NCBI GenBank assembly: GCA_037176725.1
Contig: JAZBRS010000049.1
Coordinates: 19,300,001 to 19,364,000, forward strand
Direction of reading: 5' to 3'
Length of the DNA: 64,000 bases
From: Posidonia oceanica
Lineage: Eukaryota; Streptophyta; Magnoliopsida; Alismatales; Posidoniaceae
Shown here piece by piece: positions 1 to 10,073 of this stretch (position 1 is the stretch's first letter; each line of letters opens with the position of its first letter). The translations under genes and the position numbers were made by a program. The notes below the pieces were generated by a model. That model made no database searches and had not been told where the DNA came from. It saw nothing but the letters and a program-made list of their open reading frames with translations.

Positions 1-1101
1 ATTAGGCTCCACCCACCTCCTCCTCCTCATCATCGGAAAACCAAGCAATGGAGGGGTGTGTGCTGTGCAAACAAGCATGGAAAGCATGCAAAAACACTCA
101 ACCTATCATGCATGAGCTACGGGGAGGGATAACCGACCTGGCCGTGGCTTGAAACGGCGTGTTGCACTCCTTCACTAGCGCTGCAGAAGTGGGTGACAGG
201 GCATCTCCGACGAGCTCGTGCGGCTAGCTAGGGGCACGGGAGAGGTCAGCGAAGGTGTGGGAGTGAAGGTGGATACTTGGTCTTTGCTCTGGAGGGGTCA
301 AATTGCAGAGGAGGGGGCTATGCTGGTCTGTGCGTTGTGAGGAAGATGGCTGTTTGGCATGGTTTTGTGCATGGGTGCATGGGTTCTGCTGCAAATGGCA
401 GCGGCTTGGGTGGGAATTGGTAGGGCTTCTGGGTGTGCCGAGGCCACGAGGATGGCAGGAGGGTGGCAGGGCAGGTCAGAGGGCAGCGCCAGAGACGTGG
501 GTGGCAGGGGAATCAACGGCAGATGGTAGTGAGGAGAGGAGAGAGTGGGAATCGGGCTGAGGAGGAAAGGATTGCTAGTAAATGGAGTTACTCAGCCTTG
601 GAAGGTAGTGGATGGCTTGGAGTGCAAGAGGGGACAGGTAGTAAGTGCAGAGGGGCGGTGGAGTGGACAGGCGGTGAGTCGAAGGTGGCAAAACAGCCGC
701 TACTGCAGTCGAGTCATTGGACGCTAGAGCAAAAGGCATCCAACGTTGGACGCTAGTCGAGGGTGGCGAAACAGCCGCTGCTGCAGTCGAGTCGTTGGAC
801 GCTAGAGCAAAAGGCGTCCAACGTTGGACGCTAGCACAGGGCACGTCCAACATTGGACGCTGCCTATTCCAGTGTACAACACACCCAGGAGGCAAAAGGC
901 TGTAAATGGGCTTGGGCTTGGGCTTAAAAAACGTGTAAAAAGGTGTAAAAAGGCTTGGGTTAAGGCTTGGGATTTAGGTGAGGTTTTAGGCTTGGTTTTG
1001 GGGTAGAAATGGGTTGGTCTAAAAAGAGTGCCATTCCAGCGTCCACACGAGCCTGCAGGAGAAAACACCAACTTCCAGCCTGTCAAAATGGGGTGTCTAC
1101 A
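1..1101 (-). repeat. Start of the 3' LTR of element 1 (partial)
   Basis: On the minus strand the sequence from 1101 begins TGTAGACACCCCATTTTGAC, which matches the start of the element 2 LTR (TGTAGACACCCTATTTTGAC) and resembles the TGTTGACACCCCATC start of elements 3 and 4. It lies downstream of integrase, as a 3' LTR should. The rest does not resemble the other LTRs. It contains a 78 bp tandem duplication (units from about 686 and 764) and several copies of the palindrome GCGTCCAACGTTGGACGC. The short ORFs here look random. The LTR continues to the left of the window. Confidence 0.75.
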
Positions 1102-2849
1102 AGATGCTCATTGTAGGAGAGAATGCAGGCAACTGGAGTGAAATCTTGGGGTACCTATAATCAAAGCTGTTCATTAATCTAGTTCACACAGGCATACAAT
1201 ACTAACTGTCAGAGAAACAAATGTGTATAGCAAGGCTGCTAAAGCAGTTTAGATGTTATAGCTAACAATTAGATCATAGAATCCTAGCACATTCAGCTAT
1301 GTAAAGGGGGCTTCACTTGCATAGGGCGAAGTCGCACAAAAGGCACTCTTGTCCTCGTCCATGCGGAGCGAGGAAACAAGGGAAGGGGGCTTCGTCCGTC
1401 TGAAGAGAAGTCACAAAAAGGGGGTACGCTTGTCCTTGTCTTGCGCAGAGCAAGGGGACAAGCGAAAAGAGACTTCGTCCGCCTGGAGCGAAGTTGCACA
1501 GAGATTAGGGGTGGTGCCTAACTGTGCAGGCCCGGTGGCCTGTGAGGAGTCCCAAGGTGCCAAGGTTGTCCTGCTACCTCTGAAGTGATTGCCCTGTCTC
1601 TGATTACTAGTGCACTCCCTAAGCTACTGCACTAACAATTATAGATTGCTCTAAGGCTTGGAGGCAGTCAACCTGCCTTGGTAGAAGTACTGTCCTAGCG
1701 CCGAGCTGAGCCTTGCAGAGTGGGAGGAAAATGGCAAGGGAGATGATTTGATAGTAGATAGATGCATGCATGATCTATACTAATCCTATTGCCCTCAGCA
1801 TATGGAGTGCTTGATGCCTACTGCAAAGGAAAGGAGTGGTCTCTGATTCACCAGACTCTACTCGGATTCCTAACTGTTTGTGGCACTCCAGAATGGGTAT
1901 TGGTGGTGCTTGGGTGGTGGTGTAGTGAGGACGGGCTCCATGCCAAACTCTCAAAGACCTACAACTACTCTTTTCAATTTTTCTTGTTTCTTTTGCTCCC
2001 ACGTAGGTGTGCAGATTACCCCTATCCCTGGCTTGGAGGTAATGGACACCTGGTTCGGAGCTGGGGAGCTGCTTGCTAGAGAAGGGTGGCTAGGCCCCAT
2101 GGGAATTGTGTATTTCCCAGGCGCAAACATTAGTTCCTCTCTAAGATGGGCAAAAGGGGGCGGGATCATGCTGCTTGCCTTTATTTCTGAGGCTGACTTT
2201 TGTCTTCCCACTTTTCTGTTTTGTTGTTTTTTTGTTGTTGTTTTTTTTTTCTTTTCCCTTTTTTTTCTTTTTTTGTTTTTGGTTTGTAGGCTTCCGCTGT
2301 CCTTGACTTAGAGGTAGTGGGCGCCTAGTTTTGAGACGGGGGCCTAGGCCTTGCAGGGCTTGCAGATTCCCAAGTGCGGATTCTAAATCATCTCCAAAGC
2401 AATTCAGAGGGACAGGGTTGTGCTGCACACCTCTATCTCTAGGGTTGACTTTTGTCGTCGCCTTCTATTCCCTTTTCTTTTATACCCAGGCTTAGACATG
2501 TATGTTTTGCTCACACTCTCTCACACCCAAGGATTTTATCTCCCTCTGGAGGTCCCTTTGGAGGTGTAAGTCCTAGAGGGGTTTAGACATTTCGTTCGTC
2601 CTCACTGGATGGTGGCTCTCTCACTGGTTAGGACATCTAAGTAGTTTCAGGTGAGGTAGAGGATATTCTTTCTAGAGCAGGCAAGCATCTCTGATTTTCA
2701 TCATCGGGCTATGATTGTAAATGCATGCATATGCTGTATACATCTCTCTTTCTCTCATTTTTTTTGATAAAATAAACATGACTAACATGCATGTGAAAGT
2801 AGATGCAAGAAGTGGGAGAGAGAGGACTCTACAAGATAACCGCGGCGGG
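1102..2849 (-). other. 3' noncoding region of element 1 with stem-loop repeats
   Basis: This lies between the integrase stop and the 3' LTR of element 1. Positions 1780-2450 match, on the opposite strand, the 3' noncoding region of element 4 (about 52690-53300), including the A-rich stretch (seen here as T-runs at 2227-2280). Positions 1310-1500 hold tandem stem-loops: a 9 bp stem 1427-1435/1456-1464 with an inner 5 bp stem 1440-1444/1450-1454, a 6 bp stem 1472-1477/1489-1494, and a 10 bp bulged stem 1348-1357/1369-1380. I see no ORF matching the extra protein of elements 3 and 4, so that part was lost or never present. Confidence 0.65.
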
Positions 2850-4020
2850 CTACTAGTAGTACTTCTTGAGGTAACATGCATTGACCGGTTCTGATTGTTC
2901 AACCTAGTCCATGTCCTCAAGGACTGCTACACTGCTAGAGAAGACCCGCTTGATCAGAAAGGGGCCATGCCAGTTGAGCCAGAATTTTCCTCGACCGTCT
3001 GGCAGATGGATGGCTCGAAGGACCATATCCCCTGGATGGAATCTTCTAGGCCTAACCTTCTTCAAGTATGCTTTGGCCGAACGCTTCTGGTAACACTGAG
3101 CATGATGCATGGTCTGCAGCCTATGCTCATCGATCAGGTTTAGCTAGATGCAGCAGTCTTCGACCCATTCTGCTTCTTCCAGCTTAGCTTCTCGTAGGAT
3201 CCGCAGTGAGGGGATCTCTACTTCAACAGGCAGTACTACCTCCATGCCGTACACTAGCGAGTACGGGGTTGCTCCAGTCGAGGTACGGACTGATGTCCTG
3301 TACGCCTAGAGTGCGTACGGAAGCTTGTCATGCCAGTCCTTGTGAGTCTCTGCCATCTTTTTCAAGATCTTGACAAGATTTTTGTTGGTAGACTCTACTA
3401 CGTCGTTCATCTGTGGCCAATAAGGCGAGGATCGGTGATGTTTGATGTTGAAGCTCTACAGGTAGTCTTCGATCCTCTTGGCTACGAAGTTTGAGCTATT
3501 ATCAAAGATGAGCGCGTGTGGGACCCCATACCGGGCTACGATGTTGTTTCTGATAAACTTCTCTGTAGCCGCGGCAGTGAATGTCTTGTTGGAGGTTGCT
3601 TCCACCCTCTTGGTAAAGAAGTCGATCGCTATCAGAATGTAGCTATGACCGTTGGAGGCTGCTAGATGTATGGCACCGATGACGTCGATCCCCCAGGTGG
3701 AGAAGGGCCATGGCGAAAACATGCTGTGCAATTCCTATGGGGGAGCGTGTATAAAGTTCCCATGGATTTGGTAGCTATGGCACCTCCGCACAAACTGGCA
3801 ACAGTCTGCCTCCATGGTTGACTAGAAGTAGCCTTGGAGCATAATCTTCTTGGCTAGCAACACACCATTCATGTGAGGACCGCATGTCCCTACATGGACT
3901 TGGAGCATCAGTGTGTCGGCCTCCTTCTTGCCTACGCAGCATAGGAGCATCTGATTGTAAGATCTTCTGTACAAATGTCCTGCCCCCATCACGTACTTTG
4001 ACGCCAGACATGCCAAAGTC
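2850..4020 (-). pseudogene. Integrase domain remnant of element 1
   Basis: Minus-strand fragments match the integrase of element 4: the zinc-binding HHCC region (about 3775-4016, with the CGPHMNGVLLAKKIMLQGYF stretch), the catalytic core (3456-3731, with GIDVIGAIH and the region of the second Asp, FDNSSNF), and the C-terminal part with PGDMVLRAIHLPDGRGKF and a GPF motif (2904-3110). The pieces lie in different frames with in-frame stops. The second catalytic motif reads DNSS instead of DNGS. The frame ends with two TAG codons: 2850-2852 corresponds to the normal stop and 2853-2855 replaces the CAG found in element 4. It cannot make a working enzyme. Confidence 0.85.
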
Positions 4021-5945
4021 TTTCAGTCTGCTACTGAGGCATATGGTGGGAGGCTGCCAGATTCCAAGAAGACCTTGATGTCATGGTACCACGGAAGTTC
4101 CTCTGCTGGATTCGCTTCCTCGATGCTCATGCAGTGTGCGGGTTGTTCCACACGAGTGACTGATACGTCCACTGCATGATACTCGGGTATAGTGAGCCAA
4201 GATGCTAAGGTTGCTTGAGAATCTACATAGGCGTTCTTGGCTCTACTCATGTATGTGAAGCGGATGCTTTCAAATACTTCTATCAGCTTCAGCAAGCATT
4301 CATGGTATGGCACCAGCTTGGGGTCCTTGGTCTTCCAGTCGCCGTTGACCTGGGAGATGACCAGCATTGCATCTCCATGTATGTGCAGCTTGCGCACATC
4401 ATGCTCAAGTGCAACTTGCAGTCCCAGAAGGCAGGCTTCATACTCTGCCTCATTATTGGTGCAAGGGAACGTCATCTTCCTTGCAAATGGGATCAGCTCT
4501 CCCTGCGGCATTGCTAAGACAGCACCGATGCCTCCGCCCCTTTTATTGATCGCACCATCGATGTACAGATGCCACTGTAGTTCGTCTTCAGGATCCTTCT
4601 GCTCTAAATCTTCCAGGGTGAATAAAATGTCCTCATCAGGGAACTACGTCTGCAGAGGCTGATACTCAGGCAGTGGGAAGTCAACTAGATGATCTGCCAT
4701 GGCCTGCTCATTCATTGACTTTTGCGTGACAAAGGTGATGTCATACTGGGACAATAACACCTACCACTTGACGCATTGCCCTACCATGGTCGGCTTCTAA
4801 AAGAGGAACTTGATGGGGTCATGCCGGCATTGGAGCTAGACCGGGTGTGCCATCATGTAGTGCCTTAGCTTTTGCATGGCCCAGACAAGAGACAGGTAGG
4901 TTTTCTCTATGGTGTTATACCTGGCTTCGCAATCAGTGAACTTCTTGCTCAAGTAATAGATGGCATGCTCCTTTCTACCCGTTTCATCATGTTGGCCCAA
5001 GACGGTGCCCATGGAAAACTGTGTGGTAGAAAGGTAGAGAATCAAAGGTCTCCCGAGCATGGGAGAAACCAAGACAAGAAGCTTGATCAAGAGCTACTTG
5101 ATCTTTTCAAATGCAGCTTGGCACTCCTCGCTCCAGTTGATCTGTGCATTCTTCCTTAGGAGCTTGAAAATCGATTCGCAGATAGGCGTGAGCCATGCAA
5201 TGAACCGGCTGATATATTGCAGACGCCCTAGGAGGCCTTTGACTTCTTTCTCAGTCTTGGGGGTGGCATGTCCACGATGGCTTTGGCCTTGCTTGGGTCC
5301 ACTTCAATTCCCCTCTGACTGACAATGTGGCCCAACAGCTTACCGGATGATACCCCGAATACGCATTTGCTGGGGTTGAGGCGAAGCTTATACTTCCTTA
5401 GGCGATCAAAGAGCTTCTTGAGGTAGATAAGCTTATCCTTAGGCTCTCTAGACTTGGCAATAATGTCGTCCAGGTAGACCTCGACTTCTTACTGCATGAG
5501 GTCGTGGAACAGTGCTGTCATCGCTCTCTGATATGTTGCTCTGACATTCTTAAGCCCAAACGGCATGACCTAATAACAGAAGACTCCCTAGGGGGTGATA
5601 AATGAAGTCTTTTCCATATCATCTTCTGCCATTCTAATCTGGTTGTAGTCGGAGAAGCCGTCCATAAAGGAGAGCATTTTGTGCCCTGCAGTGTTGTCTA
5701 CCAGGATGTTGATGTGCAGTAGAGGGAAGTCGTCCTTAAGACTGGCTTTGTTTAGATCCCTGTAATCAATGCACATACGAACCCGACCATCCTTCTTGGG
5801 CACTATCACGACATTCGCAAGCCATTCTGGATAGAGGATGACCTTGAGAAAGCCAACGCTGTGCTGCTTCATGATTTCCTCCTTGATTTTGAGCAGCCAC
5901 TGTGGTCGCCACTTTCGGAGCTTCTACTTTACTGACTTTGCGTCT
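4021..5945 (-). pseudogene. Reverse transcriptase and dual RNase H remnant of element 1
   Basis: RT is seen at about 5350-5872: VPKKDGRVRMCIDYRDLNKA, then the palm motif region, where the minus strand near 5470-5485 encodes a Y-L-D-D type site (element 4 has YVDD). The first RNase H follows at 4836-5090 (LYLSTTQFSMGTVLGQ, then AIYYLSKKF). A second, archaeal-type RNase H follows at about 4023-4650, with NNEAEYEA and HGDAMLVISQVNG still readable. Two RNase H domains in this order are characteristic of the Tat lineage. Stops and frameshifts break the frame repeatedly; in the second RNase H the last catalytic motif reads YVDSQA where element 4 has YADALA. Confidence 0.85.
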
Positions 5946-8008
5946 AGATCCAGAGGCAGGTTGTGCACTACAATCTCGACATCAAGGCTGACCATGTCTT
6001 CATAGCTCCAAGCGAAGACATCTTCATCTTCCATAAGGAATGCAATGAACTCTGCTCTAGCCTTAGGTGTCAGTTTAGCACTGATGCGGACCTCTTTAAT
6101 ATCTGTGGCTGTGCCGATGTTGACTGCCTCCATCTCTTCTTCGACATGGAGCTTAGGCCCTTCTGGGTCGTCATCGTAAGGCTGGAACTTAGATGGTGGT
6201 TCATCATTCTCATATACGCCTGTATCATCCTCTTCCTCATATGCAATGAGTTCTAAGAGGATCTCCTTCTCAAATGTTGGGTCTGTAATGTCGAAGGAGT
6301 GAATGTGTTCCACCTCTTGACCCTGATGACGCCTTAGGATGGTCATGCTCACCCAAGTATTTCTGTAAGCTTGGTGGGTGACGTCTGCTTGAGTGGCCCC
6401 TGGTCCTGCTGACTGATCCGACTGCCCTGCCTTCTCTGACACTGCTGTCACTGCTGGGGCTGCCTAGACTGTTGGGACTGCTGAGACTGTTACCTCTATC
6501 ACTGTCTGTGCCATGATAGCTATTGTCCCCTTCACCGCATTCCCAGATGTACTCGCGGGAAGTGTTGGGGGCGGATAATTGTCCTCTAGGCGACTAATCT
6601 GTGTACTGTCGCCATATGAGCTGCCCACGCGGGGCATGCGCTACATGAACCATCTAGACCTACCTTTTGGCTACGGAGTGATGAACTCGTCTAGTCTAGT
6701 GGGTGCTGCCACTGGTTCTTCTTCCAAGACCATGATTGAGGAATGGTCTTGCGACGGGGAGGGATCCGTGACCATGGCTTTCCCTTTCCTCAACGCCTGT
6801 TGCTCGGTGGCATCTTTAGCCAACACCGTGAGTTGTTCTTGGAAGAGCAGTTCCAAGTCTCCGAGCATATCATCCACCAGGGCTTCTGCAGTCGCACCCC
6901 CTCGTCATCTGAAGGTGTGTCGATGTAGTAGGCACAGACGACCACTTCAGAGTCCTGCCCGGTGATTCCTTCGCCAACGGGGTCTGCTCTGGCTGCCAGA
7001 CATACCATTGCCTAGGGCATCTACTCTGTTGCTGGCTAGCTGGTTGATCTCCTAGTGCGGCCAGTCGCAGTACTGTGGCGATCAGTGATGCAAACAGGGC
7101 TAGTGCTACGACTGGCTATTGCACCGACAAGGTCAATGCTGTGGCTAGTGGGGAGGCAGAGGTGCTCTTCTGCAGGTCCGACGGCTAGGCGGTTGGGCTG
7201 GGGGACAAAACGCCGGCACCTGTGAGTGATGGTGGTTGTCTCACTGTACCGACTGCAGGGGCCCACCACAAGGTTGGATCTGCTAAAGTTGATGGCTGTA
7301 TGGTTGATGGAACCGTCTGCTTTGCTTGTGGTGCTGCTGATGAAGCGGGCCGAGTCCTGATGTCGCCTGACTCGACTGACTGCACTGCTGGAGATGGTAA
7401 CCTCTGTACTGGTGCGGCTGTGGCTGCGAGTGGATAGGTGGCTAGTGCTTGAAGGTGTGCTCCTGACTCTAGAGTTGTTGATGTAGCTGTCATAGGCACT
7501 AATGAACCTACAGAATGGGGAGAAACTGTCATCCCTGACATAGAGCTTGCTAAATCTACCACTATATCAGTAGAGGGAAAGGCCAGGCAAACTGACCAGG
7601 ATGTTGCAGGGTTGGACTAGAGCTCCTTGTTGGTTTGAGCTGCATCAACTGTGCCAAACTGCTCCTCATCTGAGTAGTAGTCTTCTATGCAGACCCACAC
7701 CTCTATTGGCAGTGAGGGGCTCTGACATGGTACTCGCTGGGCTGAGGCTTGGCTCGTATTCGGGTCAAGAACACCTGCATTAATAAAGCTAGTGAGGTCC
7801 CGAGGGATCACGAGCTTCCGATTCCTTGAGTGCAAGCGCTCACCATCACAAGGCTGCCATTCATACCCCAAGCCTTCAAAATCTCTTCTTTCCTCAACTG
7901 CAACTGGCTCAATGATCCCATGGTCGTGTCACCCAAGTGGCATTCCCTTCATGCAGCCCCATCTTCGGCAAATGTTCTCGACCATCTGGGAAGGGTTGCA
8001 ATGAACAG
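5924..8008 (-). pseudogene. Protease-to-RT linker remnant of element 1
   Basis: This minus-strand region matches the long low-complexity linker between protease and RT in element 4. Readable blocks are VCIEDYYSDEEQ (7617-7871), DDMLGDLELLFQEQL and SIMVLEEEP (6671-6877), and the block just before RT, AEFIAFLMEDEDVFAWSYED (5924-6451). Between them are Ala/Ser/Pro/Thr-rich segments in shifting frames. It has no known enzyme function. It shows that the long linker already existed in the oldest copy and is not a recent expansion in element 4. Confidence 0.75.
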
Positions 8009-8524
8009 CTAGAGAGCTGACACGTTCAAGATCAGGGATATAGTTAACCGGCTCAAACCGGTTAACCCGGAACATGACATCTGAGGGCTTAGGGTCAAAT
8101 TGGATAGTCTACTGGAGACAGAAGAGACCGCCTCGACCCGCTCCTTATCAAAATTCTCTGCCATGACAACGATAATGTCGTCGTCGCAGCAGAACTTGAT
8201 CATGCAGTGGAGGGTCGAAGGCATCACTTGATGCTTGTGCAGCCAAGGGCGCCCAAGCAGGAGATTAAAAGAGGGCTTTAAGTCGACGATGTAGAATTCT
8301 ACATCGAATACGATCGGGCAAATGGAAAGAGGAATAACCAAGATCCCCAAGGAGTCATGGTGCGTATTGTCAAAAGAGGTCATTGCCTTCACGGTTGGCG
8401 TGATATCCTCGGCTCTAAATCCAAGCTTCAATGCTGTACGCAGGGGGCAGACGTTAAGGCCTAACCCATTGTTAACCAGTGAGAGGGGAATGCGGAAACT
8501 TTTGAACTGCACCATAATACACAA
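8009..8524 (-). pseudogene. Retroviral-type aspartic protease remnant of element 1
   Basis: The 171-codon minus-strand frame aligns along its length with the protease of element 4, including FRIPLSL, LNVCPLRTA, FDNTHHDSLGILVIPL and FNLLLGRPWLHKHQV. The active-site Asp of the D-N-G-S motif is replaced: the strand reads L-V-N-N-G-L-G here (codon at 8471-8473). The Ser/Thr of the motif is also lost. The fold is recognisable but catalysis is not expected. After about codon 145 the reading frame departs from the element 4 protein. Confidence 0.82.
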
Positions 8525-10073
8525 GGGTTGATTGTGGTTAGTCCCCGCTGGAGGCAGCTCATCGTTCGAAAAAGAGATGACCTACGGCTCGATGATCATT
8601 CCCACCATATTCTCTAAGGTTGCAGGCTCGATGGTTTGGGACACATGGACAGCCTGGAATACACGGAGAAAAGCCTCACGATGTTCGCAGGATGAATGAA
8701 TTAGGTCCCAAATGGAGATGTCAGCCCTGACTTTTTTCAACTAGGCCGTAATGTCAGCTGGAGGCTGGTTTTTTTTGGAGGTAGGAGGAGTGGCTCTGGT
8801 AGCGGGTTCTGCAGAGGTGTGATCAGGGGATTGGCCTTCTGGTGATTGGCTTGGTGGCATAAGTTGGCCTGCTGGTGGGGTTTGGCCTGTTGGTAGAGTA
8901 GGTTCTGGGGGGCTAGGCCTGGCTACTGGGGCTGCAGGTCTGTAGACCCTCCCCGACCGCGTGACTCGCACACATTTCTGCAGCGTAGTCATATGTAACG
9001 CAGTGGGTATCCCTAGTCAGGTTGACTACCAGGGGAACACGAGCTGCGAGCTCGAGAGGGGCCACCGAGGTATTTGCTGGTGGGTGGATGGATAGGGGAT
9101 GTTGCTGGAGAGGTTGTAATGGCTCTGGTTGGAGCCTGGCTTGTAGGCAAATAGGGGGTTGAGCCTCTGGTTGCATGGTGGGCCTTGCGGTAGCGCGCTC
9201 TAGCTTGGCATCCAGTCGGATCATGTGAATTCCCGACTTGGAACCGGCAAGTGCCACATGATGAAGAGCAGAAGAGGAAGGCTCGGAAATATCTTGAATA
9301 AGATCAGAAGGGTCCACCACAGACGTAGCAGACCCAGAGGGGAAGAGGGAATGTACACCTGAGGTCCCCACGCCTCCTGGGCCAGAATGCTCTAGCAAAG
9401 GCTGGTGGACAATGCTTGGATTAGGGGGTGCTGACCCAAATGCAGGTGAAGATGCAGGTGGAAGGGGGGATGTTGATGCTGCCTCCTGTGTGTTGATACT
9501 GATGACCTTTCGGTCAATCAGGTCCTGCATGGTGCCCCGCAGAGTGAAGCAACTATTGGTCGAGTGCCTGACAACTCGATGAAAGTCATAGAACAGATCC
9601 GTCCTATACCACCCCAGAAGAGGGTTCAGTGGTGGGTAGACCTTGGGGAGCGTGAGGAGCGACGCAGCCTTGGGGACGACGGCGCTCAGCAGCTCCACTA
9701 GCTGAGTGAAGTGACACTGATGGAGAGGCCATCTCTACCCTTGGTGCTGTCCTTACAGGACCGGTGCGGCTGGGTAGACCGGTCGGGCAGTGGTGGTGAT
9801 CTGTGGAGTGTGTGGTGCATTAGGTGTGGGTGCATAAACTACCAAATTTGGGCCAGGCGGAGCCACCATGTGAACGGGAGCGGCGGGAGAGTAGACGTAC
9901 GCCACGGCAGTCCGTGGAGGATCCCTCCTCCTAGGGTTGTTGTTGTTGCTGCCGTTGTTGTTGTTGGTGTTGCCGCCATGGCGACCTGCTTGGCGAAGAC
10001 GGAGAGTGCTGGAAAGTTGCCGCTCCGAAGGGTACTCTCCACACGAGTGCCAACTCAAATCAGTGATGCAAAG
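8525..10073 (-). pseudogene. Gag remnant of element 1 (nucleocapsid end, interrupted by element 2)
   Basis: Minus-strand frames 8741-8992, 8913-9698 and 9753-10073 match the C-terminal half of the element 4 Gag: the Asn-rich stretch followed by basic residues, ITTTARPVYPAAPV, the block SLLTLPKVYPPLNPL, and a decayed zinc-knuckle-like motif in which the first Cys is Tyr and the central Gly is Arg (FYDFHRVVRHSTNSC). The capsid domain would lie upstream on the minus strand, but it is cut off at 10073 by the 5' LTR of element 2. The five bases before that LTR, CAAAG at 10069-10073, are the expected target duplication. Confidence 0.8.

Larger units (their letters stand above)
1..10073 (-). mobile_element. 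Element 1: decayed Tat/Ogre-type LTR retrotransposon, minus strand, truncated by element 2
   Basis: Read on the minus strand this is the 3' two thirds of a Ty3/gypsy element: partial gag (from 10073 down), protease, RT, two RNase H domains, integrase ending at 2850, a 3' noncoding region, and the beginning of a 3' LTR at 1101. The coding part carries many stops and frameshifts, so it is the oldest copy here. Its gag stops abruptly at 10073, where the TG end of a plus-strand LTR begins; this is the signature of a nested insertion. The 5' part of this element should lie beyond the window, after the end of element 2. The extra ORF seen after integrase in elements 3 and 4 is not recognisable here. 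Confidence 0.88.

Noticed and set aside
303..756. Overlapping ORFs at 303-756 as host genes at the left edge
   Set aside because: They lie in the 3' LTR of element 1, overlap in all frames, have no recognisable domain, and contain the tandem duplication.
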